Assembly (NCBI GenBank): GCA_020736575.1
Contig: JAGPYM010000002.1
Span: 310,001-374,000, forward strand
Reading direction: 5' to 3'
Source of the DNA: Thelonectria olida
Taxonomy: Eukaryota; Ascomycota; Sordariomycetes; Hypocreales; Nectriaceae
DNA length: 64,000 bases
A program made the position numbers and the translations under genes. The first letter of the stretch is position 1. Every line of letters begins with the position of its first letter. Below the pieces are notes generated by a model that had not been told where the DNA came from, did no database searches, and saw only the letters and a list, made by a program, of their open reading frames with translations. Positions 52,695-62,039 of the stretch are shown here, one piece after another.

Positions 52695-54548
52695 TTAGTC
52701 GATCCGTCGCTCTTCGACGTCGAGTCGCTCGTACTTGGTCGCCATCTGGTCCCAGATGGGGAGATGATATCTCCTTCGCCAGAACCAGCGGCCCAGGGTA
52801 GAAACGGCAACAGTCGCGCCGACAATCATGCCAAACAGGATAAACTTGGTCATGGGCGAATCCATCTCGGGCCACACGCTCGTCACGCTGCTGGGCATCA
52901 AGCACGGCTGTCCCGTAGCCATGTCGATGACAAAGGTCGACCCCAATATGGTGCCCTCCTTGGTCAAGGCCGCAGCCGCCATGTAGCGGTGGCTCGTCTG
53001 GTTGCCGAGGTAGATCTTGGTCTCGAAGCCGGTGCGGTTGGCCACAGCCACGACGTTCTCGTGGCCGTTGAGCGTGTTGGCAAAGTCGGAGGCGAGCTGC
53101 GTCATGTTAGCGGGCACGATACTGACGGGGCTGACAGGGATAGGTGAACCTACCACTACCCACGAGGCAATATCCGTTGCGCCGTTCCACGACAGCCACA
53201 CCGTGGCCTTTTCCGTGGTCCGATGAGGAGCCTCGATGGCAGCGCTGGGCAGCCAGTTGGGACGGCCGGTCCAGTGGTGCTTGCTGACGCGGTAGGCGAA
53301 CATGTCGGCCTGGAACTCGTGGAACTTGCCTCGTTGCACGTCCATGACGGGCTTGCCGTCGGGAGTGTACTCGACGAAGCCCGGGTTGTAGCCCCAGCCG
53401 ACCATGACGTTGCCGTTGTCGAGCTGGGACAGGCCGCCCATGGCTCCCGAGTTGATTTGCGCCGGGTGGTAGTATTCTTGCACGATGCGGGCCGTCATGG
53501 CCTGCGTGTCAATCTCCAGGTGAAGACCGCGCGAGTTGCAGCCATGCTCTGGCTTGCAGGGGCCCGTCTGCTCGCCGTGGTTGTCAAACATGGTGATGTG
53601 GCTTTGGTTCTTGTAGAAGCGGGCGTCGTGTTGCCAGCCAATGTTAGTCGCCTTTCCGTCGCTCAAGTCGAGGAACTGGTTGCGGGCACCGCCGAGGGCC
53701 CAAATTACGTGGCCGTCCTTCCCGTCGATGAGAGCAATCGTCCAAAGATGGCGGGACGAGATGAGATAGTTGCCATCCTCTGTCTTGTCGACCGAGTTGA
53801 TGTGGAAAAAGTCAAAGCCCGAGTTGTCTCCAACACCAAATCCGTCGCCATAGCGGGCGTGCGTGTCCTTGACATCAAAGTGGTCGGTGGCGGCCCAGGT
53901 GAAGAGGACCTCGTTCGTCGCTAGATCAACCTCTTGGAAGCCGCTGTCCATAAGAAGGCCGTCCTTGGGTCCGCCAAAAGGCGTAGCATCCCAAGCAATG
54001 CTCCAATAGACTGTGAAGATGGCTGTTCCGTCGGGCGTAATGCGCATCTCGTGCATGTCGGCCAGAGCATCTTCCTTGAAACCAGACGCCGTCACGTTCC
54101 ACTTGAGGTTGTAGTTCTCGTCGAAAACCAGGCCCCAGCCGTTAGCATGGCCTCGGTTGTGGACGCCCTCCCAGAAGACGAGGTATTTGGTGCCGTTCAT
54201 CTCCTGCATTTGGGAAGTGTATGAGTTGTCGTAGTGTTGGTCGGCGTAGACGAGGCTCAGGTCCTTGGCATCAAGAATCATGGGGCCAGCCCGCATCTTA
54301 CCGTAGACTGCGCCGATGAAGATGTACGGAGCATCGTCGACAGCCGAGTGGTTCCAGGACCGAACGTTGAAGACGGGGGCGACGACATCGGAAGACTTGA
54401 AGGTCTGCTGGGGAAATCCGCCGTTGGACTCTGCGAGCGCCAGGAATTCTTTCTCATTGTTGTTGATGATCTTGTCCGCCAGGGACGAGCCGGTGAGGGC
54501 CAAAACTGAGAGCACGACTTTTGCCGTGCTTCTCCAGAAGGAAGCCAT
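52695..54548 (-). CDS. Arylsulfotransferase (ASST)-like membrane protein
   Basis: Fungal ASST-family protein (beta-propeller), 617 residues unspliced or 598 if a 57-nt intron is removed. N-terminal signal (STAKVVLSVLALTGSSLA). Propeller blades: FNVRSWNHSAVDDAPYIFIG, SQMQEMNGTKYLVFWEG, ADMHEMRITPDGTAIFT, DFFHINSVDKTEDGNYLISS, WALGGARNQFLDL, GWQHDARFYKNQSHITMFDNH, LSQLDNGNVMVGWG. The candidate sulfuryl-transfer His lies in the WQHDAR/FFHINS segments, by analogy with bacterial ASST. One C-terminal membrane helix (FILFGMIVGATVAVSTLG) is followed by a basic tail RWFWRRR. A likely intron 53097-53153 (GTAGGT...GCTAACATGACGCAG) is a multiple of three without stops. N-glycosylation sites are frequent, consistent with a luminal or extracellular propeller. 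Confidence 0.82.
   Translation of the reverse strand: MASFWRSTAKVVLSVLALTGSSLADKIINNNEKEFLALAESNGGFPQQTFKSSDVVAPVFNVRSWNHSAVDDAPYIFIGAVYGKMRAGPMILDAKDLSLVYADQHYDNSYTSQMQEMNGTKYLVFWEGVHNRGHANGWGLVFDENYNLKWNVTASGFKEDALADMHEMRITPDGTAIFTVYWSIAWDATPFGGPKDGLLMDSGFQEVDLATNEVLFTWAATDHFDVKDTHARYGDGFGVGDNSGFDFFHINSVDKTEDGNYLISSRHLWTIALIDGKDGHVIWALGGARNQFLDLSDGKATNIGWQHDARFYKNQSHITMFDNHGEQTGPCKPEHGCNSRGLHLEIDTQAMTARIVQEYYHPAQINSGAMGGLSQLDNGNVMVGWGYNPGFVEYTPDGKPVMDVQRGKFHEFQADMFAYRVSKHHWTGRPNWLPSAAIEAPHRTTEKATVWLSWNGATDIASWVVVGSPIPVSPVSIVPANMTQLASDFANTLNGHENVVAVANRTGFETKIYLGNQTSHRYMAAAALTKEGTILGSTFVIDMATGQPCLMPSSVTSVWPEMDSPMTKFILFGMIVGATVAVSTLGRWFWRRRYHLPIWDQMATKYERLDVEERRID
53097..53153 (-). other. Probable 57-nt intron in the ASST-like gene
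   Basis: GTAGGT donor, GCTAAC branch site and CAG acceptor on the minus strand. It is in frame and stop-free, so retention would insert 19 residues (a Pro/Val-rich loop) instead of breaking the protein. Confidence 0.6.
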
Positions 54549-57500
54549 TAGGGTCTATCAAAGTAGGAAATAGCGTAGGATACCGAATTAAGTCGAACAA
54601 TCGGAAGCTGCGAGTCAGGGTAGTGCAGATATGAACAGAAGAGAGAAGGTGAGTCGGAGAGATAAAGTCGGGTCTCAATAATCGAGGCGTAATCGGAGTT
54701 TCAGGTTTTAGGGAAATCGTAAGGTTGAGATACTCAGTTTAGGGAGAGGCACACGAGAAGAGTCCCGTGGAATTGGTCAAGCGATAGTAATGGTCAAGTC
54801 GGTCTAAGGATTGGACGCATCACAGAACACGGCTGCGATTGCAAGAGGTGGAGGGGGAGGAGCAATAGGGACGGCAGTGGGCGCAGCGAAAGCGACGCAC
54901 TTTGAAGAGGCCGGAAGAAGGAAGAATGATAATGAAACGAAATAAACAAAAAACGACAAAAAGAAGAGAGAGGAAGGAAGAAAAGTAGGCGGTGGTCTGC
55001 GTGGCTTATGGATCTTTGTATTGGGATTGAAGAAACAAAAAGCAAGCGGCGGAGGAGGCAGGCGGAACCTAGCAAGGAGGGGAAAGAAGGACGGCTGAGA
55101 TATCGATGCACATGGGATGAGACAGAGAGAGGAGGCCCTTGTACAGATGATCGAGGGACATCCCATGTTGATATAGTAACATGGGGACAGACGAACGACA
55201 CCAGGAGGAGAGAATACTACGTACACTACACGCAAGTGTCAAAAATGTGAACTGACTAGCTGCACCCAGCTGACAAGGAATAGAGGAGAGGGAAAAGTTG
55301 GGGTTGGGTGTGTGCGTGTGCCTGTGTCCGTGTAAGTCGAAGGAGGAGGACGAGGAGTGGACCGACGGCATACGTAGATGCGTACCAGCAGTACTCGTAC
55401 GTCTCCTTGTGAATCCAGACAGTAGTCCTCGAGCGTCGCTCGTCGCGGCTTTTCTTCCCGGTGACTGGTAATTCCTTTGTTCAGTAGACGCCCGTGCCAA
55501 TGTATTGGATGTCCCTTGTTCAGCCCCTTCCTCGTCTCCACAGGATGATGGAAAAGGTGACGTAAGACGGGGAGGTGGACGGCTTCTTTTTCTTCATTTA
55601 TTTTTGGGTATTTAATTTTCTGTATATGCATTTCTATTCAGTTGGAAACAAGGTTAAACGGCGTGTTCAGAGGTTATCCTCATCTGATATCCTCGTCGGC
55701 CTGTGGTGACCCGTACGCGGAAGATTTGCCTCTCCTCGCAGCCATCCCGAGACATTATCAAAGCTGGCTCGCGTGCCAGAGAATCACTTTTGGAATTCCG
55801 GGACCCTTACAAGTTCAAGTCAGCCACCCCCATGGAATAATGGGTCCAATATGGGTGCTGTTGTTGAATATTGAACGAGTTGAAGATCACGAGAGAGGGC
55901 ATATATACATCATGGCCACGTCCACTCTCAGCTCTCGCCATCTACTATTGCATGACCTTGATAACACCAGATTATACACTCCTCAAGAGAAGAGAAGTCT
56001 CTTCCGCATATCTCAAGCTCAGAAATAACTCTCCCAAACATCACGCTGACCACCAACACACCCACTCACCTCACACACGCCTCCTTAGTGCCACGGGGGT
56101 GCCCCCATGTCAAGTCCCGTCCGGCTCCATCCTTAGCTGGGGTCTTTGGGGCCGTTGACGCAAGCCCTGCGCAGGGTTCGGGCGGTCGCCCGGCGCGGTT
56201 CCCAATAAAGTGGAAGAAAACCCAAGAGGACGCTGTGAAGAGAATCTCTTCAAGACCGCAGCACAGCCTCTCATTCCCGCATGGGGCCATGTCGTGCCGA
56301 GGACGGCTTGCGTGCGTACGTCAGGTTTCTCGACGGTGACGAGGCCAGGGAAGTGTTTTGTGACTTGTGCTTCAGGCCGAGGCTGTGATACCATGGTGAA
56401 CAATGCCCAAGGGCTGCCCTTGTTTCATCCGATGGGCACAGCATAAGAGTTCATAGCCAGTGCATACCCGTTGCAGTAACGACTGGGCTGACTGTATTCC
56501 CATCCGCGTACAACTTGATCGTCTGTGCTTGCTCTGGATGTTTCGAGGGCGATCCCCTGTTCAAGCTTTCCTTAGTTCTACTCCGTCTGGAACACACGCG
56601 AGGCGCACTTTTTCGTCTAATCTACTCCGTACTTCCGGGATGCTGGGAGTTGTAGTCACAAAGTCATTAATTATCATGAACCAACACAAACAATCCCCCC
56701 CAGCGACCCAAACAACAAGCTGCCGGGATCGGGGGGCTTATGGCGACGGGAGAATTCATTTAGTTCTCTCACATCTGATGACATTGTGCTCTTTTCAACC
56801 CGCTGTCAGATTAATCACAGTAGGTAGTAGTTTTCGGTAAACATCGCTCGACAGAGGCATTTCTGTCTTGCCTATATGCTCCCATGTCGTCGACACACTC
56901 ACTCGGGTGTAAACCATCCTCCGAGCCTGCCCCCTCCCCCCAGCTTCCCGCAAAGAACAAGCCCATCAAAATTCCCCGAGGACCCGATGGATAAAGAGGA
57001 AGAGCCAGTCCCATTCACAACTGCCCTTGACTTGGAGGGGGCGTCCCACCTGAATACGCGCGTTCTGACACGACGCCCATCTCACTATGACGGACTCGAC
57101 CACACGTGCATTCGGGACGTGGGGAACAGGAAAGGAAAAAGAACAAGAAGAATGTCTTTGATTACGTGGCTTGCAAAGGACCAGAAGCCGATCTCCATGT
57201 TTCGACTTTTTTCTAATCCCGGCGCTTTGCGGTTGGTTGAGCTGTGTCTGACTGCATCACAAAGGCGGCTGTGGGCTTGTCCGACATCCGGCGACCATCA
57301 CCACCATCATTCAGACGATTCACGGCTGATGAATAAATATGAATAAATTCTCCTCGTTTTTCCTTCAACGTCCATTCTGCCTGTAAGCCCCAATTCTACA
57401 GTTCCCCCTGATAATCACTCGCCCCAGCCATCATCTTGCCACAGACGAGTTTCACAACCGCCCATCACTTCATGCCCCCAAAACATGCACCCACCATCGA

Positions 57501-58786
57501 CCGTCCACCGACATCCGACGAGCCTCTCACACGGCTCCGACTACCCCGGCCCAGCTTCAGATTCAGAGTGTGGTGGCCAAGAAGGTACCGATTCGACGGT
57601 AACTGGCCTCCTGTAGCCGCCCAATGCAGGGGGCCTCCCACCCAGCGGGTCGACAGCTGCAGGGATCGCACTGCGACATCAGACCTCCTTATTCACTTGT
57701 AGCCTTGTAGCTGATGACTGACAGGGGACCGGAAACAGTACTTTGTGAGAGTGTGCCCTGTTACCTGCCTCTGCTCACTGGCGTCTTACGACCCTCCCCT
57801 GAAGAGAGCCCTGAGATGGGTGATCCCCCGGTCCCTCCGGGTGTCCCCCCCTCCAACGTCCCGCGACCCGAATGTCCGGGCCCCGGCGTCCCGGGTCTCG
57901 GGGCAGCGACATCCACGGGGCGGCAGCGATGTGATGTGCCACTCAACGCGCTGACACTGCCCCGACCAGGAGATTATCGAGAAGCTCAGTCGCAGTGGGA
58001 TGAGCTTTTGTCTCACGTTTGCTTTTGTTCGTCAGCTATACACGTATTCAAGTTCCATACACCGACGCCAGGGCGGCTTGGTAAACTGTCTGCTGTAAGC
58101 TTAATCGAGAGTTCTGTGAGGTTCTTCATCAGTGGCATGGATGAGTGGACGGGATGGGTGGTCGATCCATTCGGTCCGTGAGACTCCTGTTCCTGTTATT
58201 CATTCCACTTCTTTGTTATTGCGAATTTCCATCCATCAATCTCCGGCATCCGTTCAGTTACATCGGTCCTCATTATTTCTCAACCTGAATCGTCTCGTTT
58301 CGTCCAGCGCAGTGCTCACACCTCTTTTCCAGGCTTGGCTACGGTCGCTCGCGTATGATCTTCAATTGGGTTGATAATGTCCTTGGCAAAGACTCACGCT
58401 CTTCAGCATAGCGAATCAGGCCCAGCCTTATCTGAATCATGCTAACTGACACTATCATCACATAACCCTAACCCTAGGTACTCTCTGGACTTTCTCAACA
58501 TAAATATCTCGTTGGCCTTTACTTAGGTAAGCAAAACTGCAAGTAAAGGTGCCCCTAAGAGGATTCACAGCTGTCCTTAATTCATTACTCCGTTCTTCAA
58601 AGTGAAGTGCTCAGTCCGTAGTTCGCAGATCACGCAGGTAATTAACCGTCCCAGCTCGAATTGTTTTGGCTTCATGTCAATCCCATCACAGCTTTAACAA
58701 AGAAGTCAATGTCTAAAGTCCAACACAACAACCATTAACTGTCTACCCAACCGCTCTTGTTTCAACAAAACTGGCAACTAGAGTGC
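54549..58786. other. Gene-poor region, 4.2 kb
   Basis: The largest gap in the window. From about 54800 to 55250 the minus strand is strongly pyrimidine-rich, the likely leader or promoter of the ASST-like gene; its open frames are by-products. At 57825-57910 there is a GC-rich, Pro-like low-complexity stretch. At 58463-58478 two and a half TAACCC units occur. No convincing gene was found. Confidence 0.4.
58463..58478. repeat. Short interstitial telomere-like repeat
   Basis: TAACCCTAACCCTAGG, i.e. just over two copies of the fungal telomere unit CCCTAA. Too short to indicate a chromosome end. Confidence 0.5.
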
Positions 58787-60155
58787 CTAGCCAGACTTCT
58801 CCCAGAACTCTTCCACAAAGTCCTCGACATCCTTCCACAAAACGTCAGGTAGTTCCAAAGCAGCAAAGTGGCCGCCCTATCCAAGCAAGAGTGAGTAATC
58901 GCGTTAGCCTGAGCAAGCTTCAACCAAATGGGGAGCATCTCAAAGACATACCTTGTCATGCGTACGGTACCACTTCACCTTACCCATCTGGTCGATCCAC
59001 GCCTTGGGCGGACTCGATATCTCCTTTCGGAACCACGAGTATCCCACTGGCACATTAACATCCTTCCAGGCGTGCATGAACGGGCCGAAATCGTCGACAA
59101 TTTGTCGGTGCAGATAAATAGACGTCGGATAGCACTCCGAAAACCAGTACAGCGACACGTTGGTCAAGATCAAGTCCAGTTCTGGCGTCTCATCGGTCCA
59201 CGAGGTCATCTTCTCGCCGATCCAGGCCAACAAACTTACTGGGCTGCTTCCGATGACAAACCCCGCCGTCGCAGGCCGAGTCCCATCGAGCTTGATGAAG
59301 GCAGTTCCCGTCTTTGCGAACTCCATGGTGTTCATCAGTGACTCCGTTTCCTCAGGAGTATACTTACCAGCCTTTATATCCCCCTCAACGTCGACGCCAG
59401 ACGGGGGTGGGATGGTCAGTTGGTTCACGTGAACGAGCTTGCAGGCCGGATCAAGGTTGGCGACGACGGGTGCCGTGATTGAGCCCAGGTCGCCACCTTG
59501 GACGACGTAGCCGGACTCTGCAAAGCCTAGGGCGTGCATCATCTTTGACACAAGACGAGCATTGTGGACGTGGGTGAAGAAATTCCCGTCTCGTGGCGGC
59601 GGGGAGGAGAATCCGAACCCGATGAAGTGCGGTACGATGATGTGGTATGGCAGAGACTCCGGTCCCTTCGAGGCGTACTGAGAACGCAACTTGAGGAACA
59701 GTGGCAAGAACTCAACAACAGAGCCGGGCCAGCCATGGAGCAACAGGACAGGAATTGCGGACGGGTTCTCCGAGAACATGGCAAAGAAGTGGATGGTATA
59801 GGGCGTAGAGTCGTCGTCCACCACCGCAATCTCGTACTGAGGGAGCGAATTGAGAGTAGACTCCCACTTTCTCCTGCACGAGTTCAGCTCAAGAGTCTGG
59901 GAGATCAGATGTTGCGAGCTCTTACCAGTCGTATTTAGTCTGCCAGTAGTCTACCATTTCGACTAGGCCATCGCGTGAGATGCCGAGAGAGCCATCCCTG
60001 CGCGAGTTGGCCCAATTCGGAGGCGCGATGGGGGATAATTTGAGCAACGTCTTGAGGTCTTCAGTCTTGTTTTCTGGAACAGATATGGTGAAGGGTGTGA
60101 GATTCGCCGATGAGGCGACCGGATGGGGTGGTTTGCTGAACGGAATTGAGGCCAT
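58787..60155 (-). CDS. Epoxide hydrolase (EHN + alpha/beta hydrolase)
   Basis: 413-residue soluble/microsomal-type epoxide hydrolase. The N-terminal EHN domain (PFTISVPENKTEDLKTLL, LVEMVDYWQTKYDWRKWE) wraps the catalytic fold. Active-site elements: PVLLLHGWPGSVVEF (oxyanion HGWPG), VVQGGDLGS with the nucleophilic Asp, tyrosine-bearing cap residues in SLYWFSECYPTSIY, and the His of GGHFAALELPD. Exons 59926-60155, 58952-59873, 58787-58876; introns of 52 and 75 nt in phase. The last exon supplies the catalytic His, so correct splicing is essential. It hydrolyses epoxides to diols in detoxification or secondary metabolism; substrate unknown. Confidence 0.93.
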
Positions 60156-60238
60156 TGTACGATTGTGAGTTGCTAGGTGCTTTATGAAGTAGTTACAGAC
60201 TTGCGATCAGCTCGACAGGGCGACAGACAGTATCATGC

Positions 60239-60248
60239 CTTTAAATAA
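60239..60248 (-). promoter_or_regulatory. TATA-like element of the epoxide hydrolase gene
   Basis: GTTATTTAAAG on the minus strand, about 85 nt upstream of the ATG at 60155. Confidence 0.35.
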
Positions 60249-60884
60249 CTGGTTTGAAGGAGACAAATGTCATGATGCCGGCTGATCTTCACCCATCTCG
60301 CTAACATTGCATCGCGCTGACATAACGCGTAAGCTGCATCGACCATAACGCATAACGCATGACGGAAAAGGCGAATCTTGGCGGCAAGAAGTGATTGGGC
60401 CTACCTGTCGAAACAAAGGATCGTGTATGTTCCGTAAGATTCCTACATGTTCGAGGGGCTTCGAATGGGCAATATCAACAACGTGGTCCAGGCAATGTTC
60501 GCGGTCTCGGTAGTCTCGTCGCTACCTATTCCAGCATTTACGCCGAGTTATTAACTGGGCGGTAGGATTAACATGTTTTTTTCCCCCTTTCTCGCCTTGT
60601 TTGGCTACAACTCTCGCGTCCCAAAACCTAACCATCGTCACAAGGAGCAGGATGAAGTCTTCATGTTTCAACCCGGTCCTTAAGTCTCACATCACACACA
60701 TCTCACAGATGATTCCTTCAGTTTTCCTCAAGTATGTCACAATTGAATTTACCCCCACAGGAGGCTACCCAGAAGAAATATCTACAAATCCAAACAAGTA
60801 CATCGTCATTCCCGACTCTGTCTCCGTCTAACAGGACACGCCCCTTTCCTTCTCTCCAGCACTCTCAACTTTTCAACCACCCGC
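60249..60884. other. Intergenic, no gene seen
   Basis: Between the epoxide hydrolase promoter and the LPMO-like stop codon. A 76-codon plus-strand frame (60601-60831) has no recognisable content. Confidence 0.4.
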
Positions 60885-62039
60885 TTAAGTGCAGGCGGGA
60901 GCATCAGCAGTCACAGTCACGTACTGCGTCTTCACGGCAGCGGTCACGGTGACGTACGAGGTGACGGCCGAAGCACCCTTGCCGTTGCTCTGGCCGTAGT
61001 TCTTGGAGCCGGAGAGAGAGCCCGCGGCGCTGGAAGAAGCAGCGGCGGCGGCGGAGATGGAGGTGGCCTTGACGCCGATCTCGACTTCGGTAGAGGTGAC
61101 AGCGGCCTGGGTGACGGCAGCGGCGGTGGTCTCGTCATCGTCGTAGCAGTCCTCATCGTCGCCATCGTCAGTGGTGTCATCATCACCCTCATCCGCGTCG
61201 CAGTCCTCGTCATCACCCTCATCCTCATCGTCACCCTCGTCGTCGCAGCCCTCATCATCGTCACCAGCAACATCAGAAGGAGTAGAAGCAGGAGCCGAAG
61301 GGGTGCCGGCGGCAGGAGTGCTCACGACGGCGCCGGTCTGGGTAACGGCAGCGAGGGCAGTGGTAGCAGCAGCAGAAGTCTCAACAGCGGCGGCGGAGGA
61401 GGTAGCGGCGGCGGAAGAAACAGCGGCGGCGGCAGTGGAGGTGGAACCAGACGAGCCGCCAGACGAGCTACCGCCGACGGTGAAGTCGACACAGCCCTCG
61501 TAGGTCTGGTCGATATCGGGAGCGTTCCAGAACCACTGGAGAACACAGTCACCAGCGGTCGAGCAGTCGCTGCCGAGGTCGTCAGGGATGGTAACGCTAA
61601 AGGCCGAGTTGTTGGCAGACATGCCGGCGTTGGAAGCGTAGTTGTCAAACTCGATCAAAGGCGTGCCGATGATGGAGTTGCTGCTCGTCTTGACAACCGA
61701 GACGTTGGCGTAGCCAGTGTGGGGAGCAGCAATGTTGATCTTGAAATCGACCGACTCGCCGGCCGAGTAGCTCTGCACATTGTCGGGCGAGTCCTCGAGG
61801 AGGAAGCCCTTGCAGAGCCAGAGGTTGCAGGCAGAGGCGTCAAAGTCGTCGCCGACGACCTGGAGAATGCCCTGGACGTTGCCGTTGATGTCGGAGCTCT
61901 GCTGGTTGAAGGGCTGCTGGCCGCAAGCAGCCTCGTACGCGGAACCGGGCTTGCGGGGGGTGGGCGAGGTGATGTAGCCGTGGCCGGCGACGAGGGGGAG
62001 GAGAGCGGCGAGGGCGGCGATCTTCTGCATGTTGGGCAA
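60885..62039 (-). CDS. LPMO-like secreted protein (chitin-binding type-4 fold) with acidic linker
   Basis: Intronless, 384 residues. The signal peptide is followed by G|HGYITSPTPRKPG, so maturation would expose an N-terminal His, the hallmark of a copper histidine brace. A second candidate ligand His is in NIAAPHTGYANVSV, and the distal axial region is CVLQWFWNAPDIDQTYEGCVDF. Cysteines in YEAACGQQ, SACNLWLC and GSDCSTAGDC suit the family disulfides. The domain (residues about 20-205) resembles fungal PF03067/LPMO_10-like proteins; substrate (chitin, cellulose or other) cannot be told. The rest is Ala/Ser/Thr-rich, then an Asp/Glu tract of about 45 residues dotted with Cys near residues 265-310. 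The tail has VTSYVTVTAA repeats ending ACT, with no obvious GPI signal. The start could also be the ATG at 62030. Confidence 0.8.
   Translation of the reverse strand: MPNMQKIAALAALLPLVAGHGYITSPTPRKPGSAYEAACGQQPFNQQSSDINGNVQGILQVVGDDFDASACNLWLCKGFLLEDSPDNVQSYSAGESVDFKINIAAPHTGYANVSVVKTSSNSIIGTPLIEFDNYASNAGMSANNSAFSVTIPDDLGSDCSTAGDCVLQWFWNAPDIDQTYEGCVDFTVGGSSSGGSSGSTSTAAAAVSSAAATSSAAAVETSAAATTALAAVTQTGAVVSTPAAGTPSAPASTPSDVAGDDDEGCDDEGDDEDEGDDEDCDADEGDDDTTDDGDDEDCYDDDETTAAAVTQAAVTSTEVEIGVKATSISAAAAASSSAAGSLSGSKNYGQSNGKGASAVTSYVTVTAAVKTQYVTVTADAPACT

Noticed and set aside
53223..53924. 233-codon plus-strand open frame
   Set aside because: It is the antisense shadow of the ASST-like gene; codon bias of the minus-strand gene keeps the opposite frame open.
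54794..55235. Overlapping minus-strand frames rich in Ser, Leu, Phe, Arg
   Set aside because: Pyrimidine-rich leader DNA upstream of the ASST-like gene produces these frames by chance.
57714..58181. 155-codon Pro/Gly-rich plus-strand frame
   Set aside because: Low-complexity GC-rich DNA; no domain, signal or splice context.
58463..58478. Subtelomere or chromosome end
   Set aside because: Only about two telomere units, flanked on both sides by ordinary genes.
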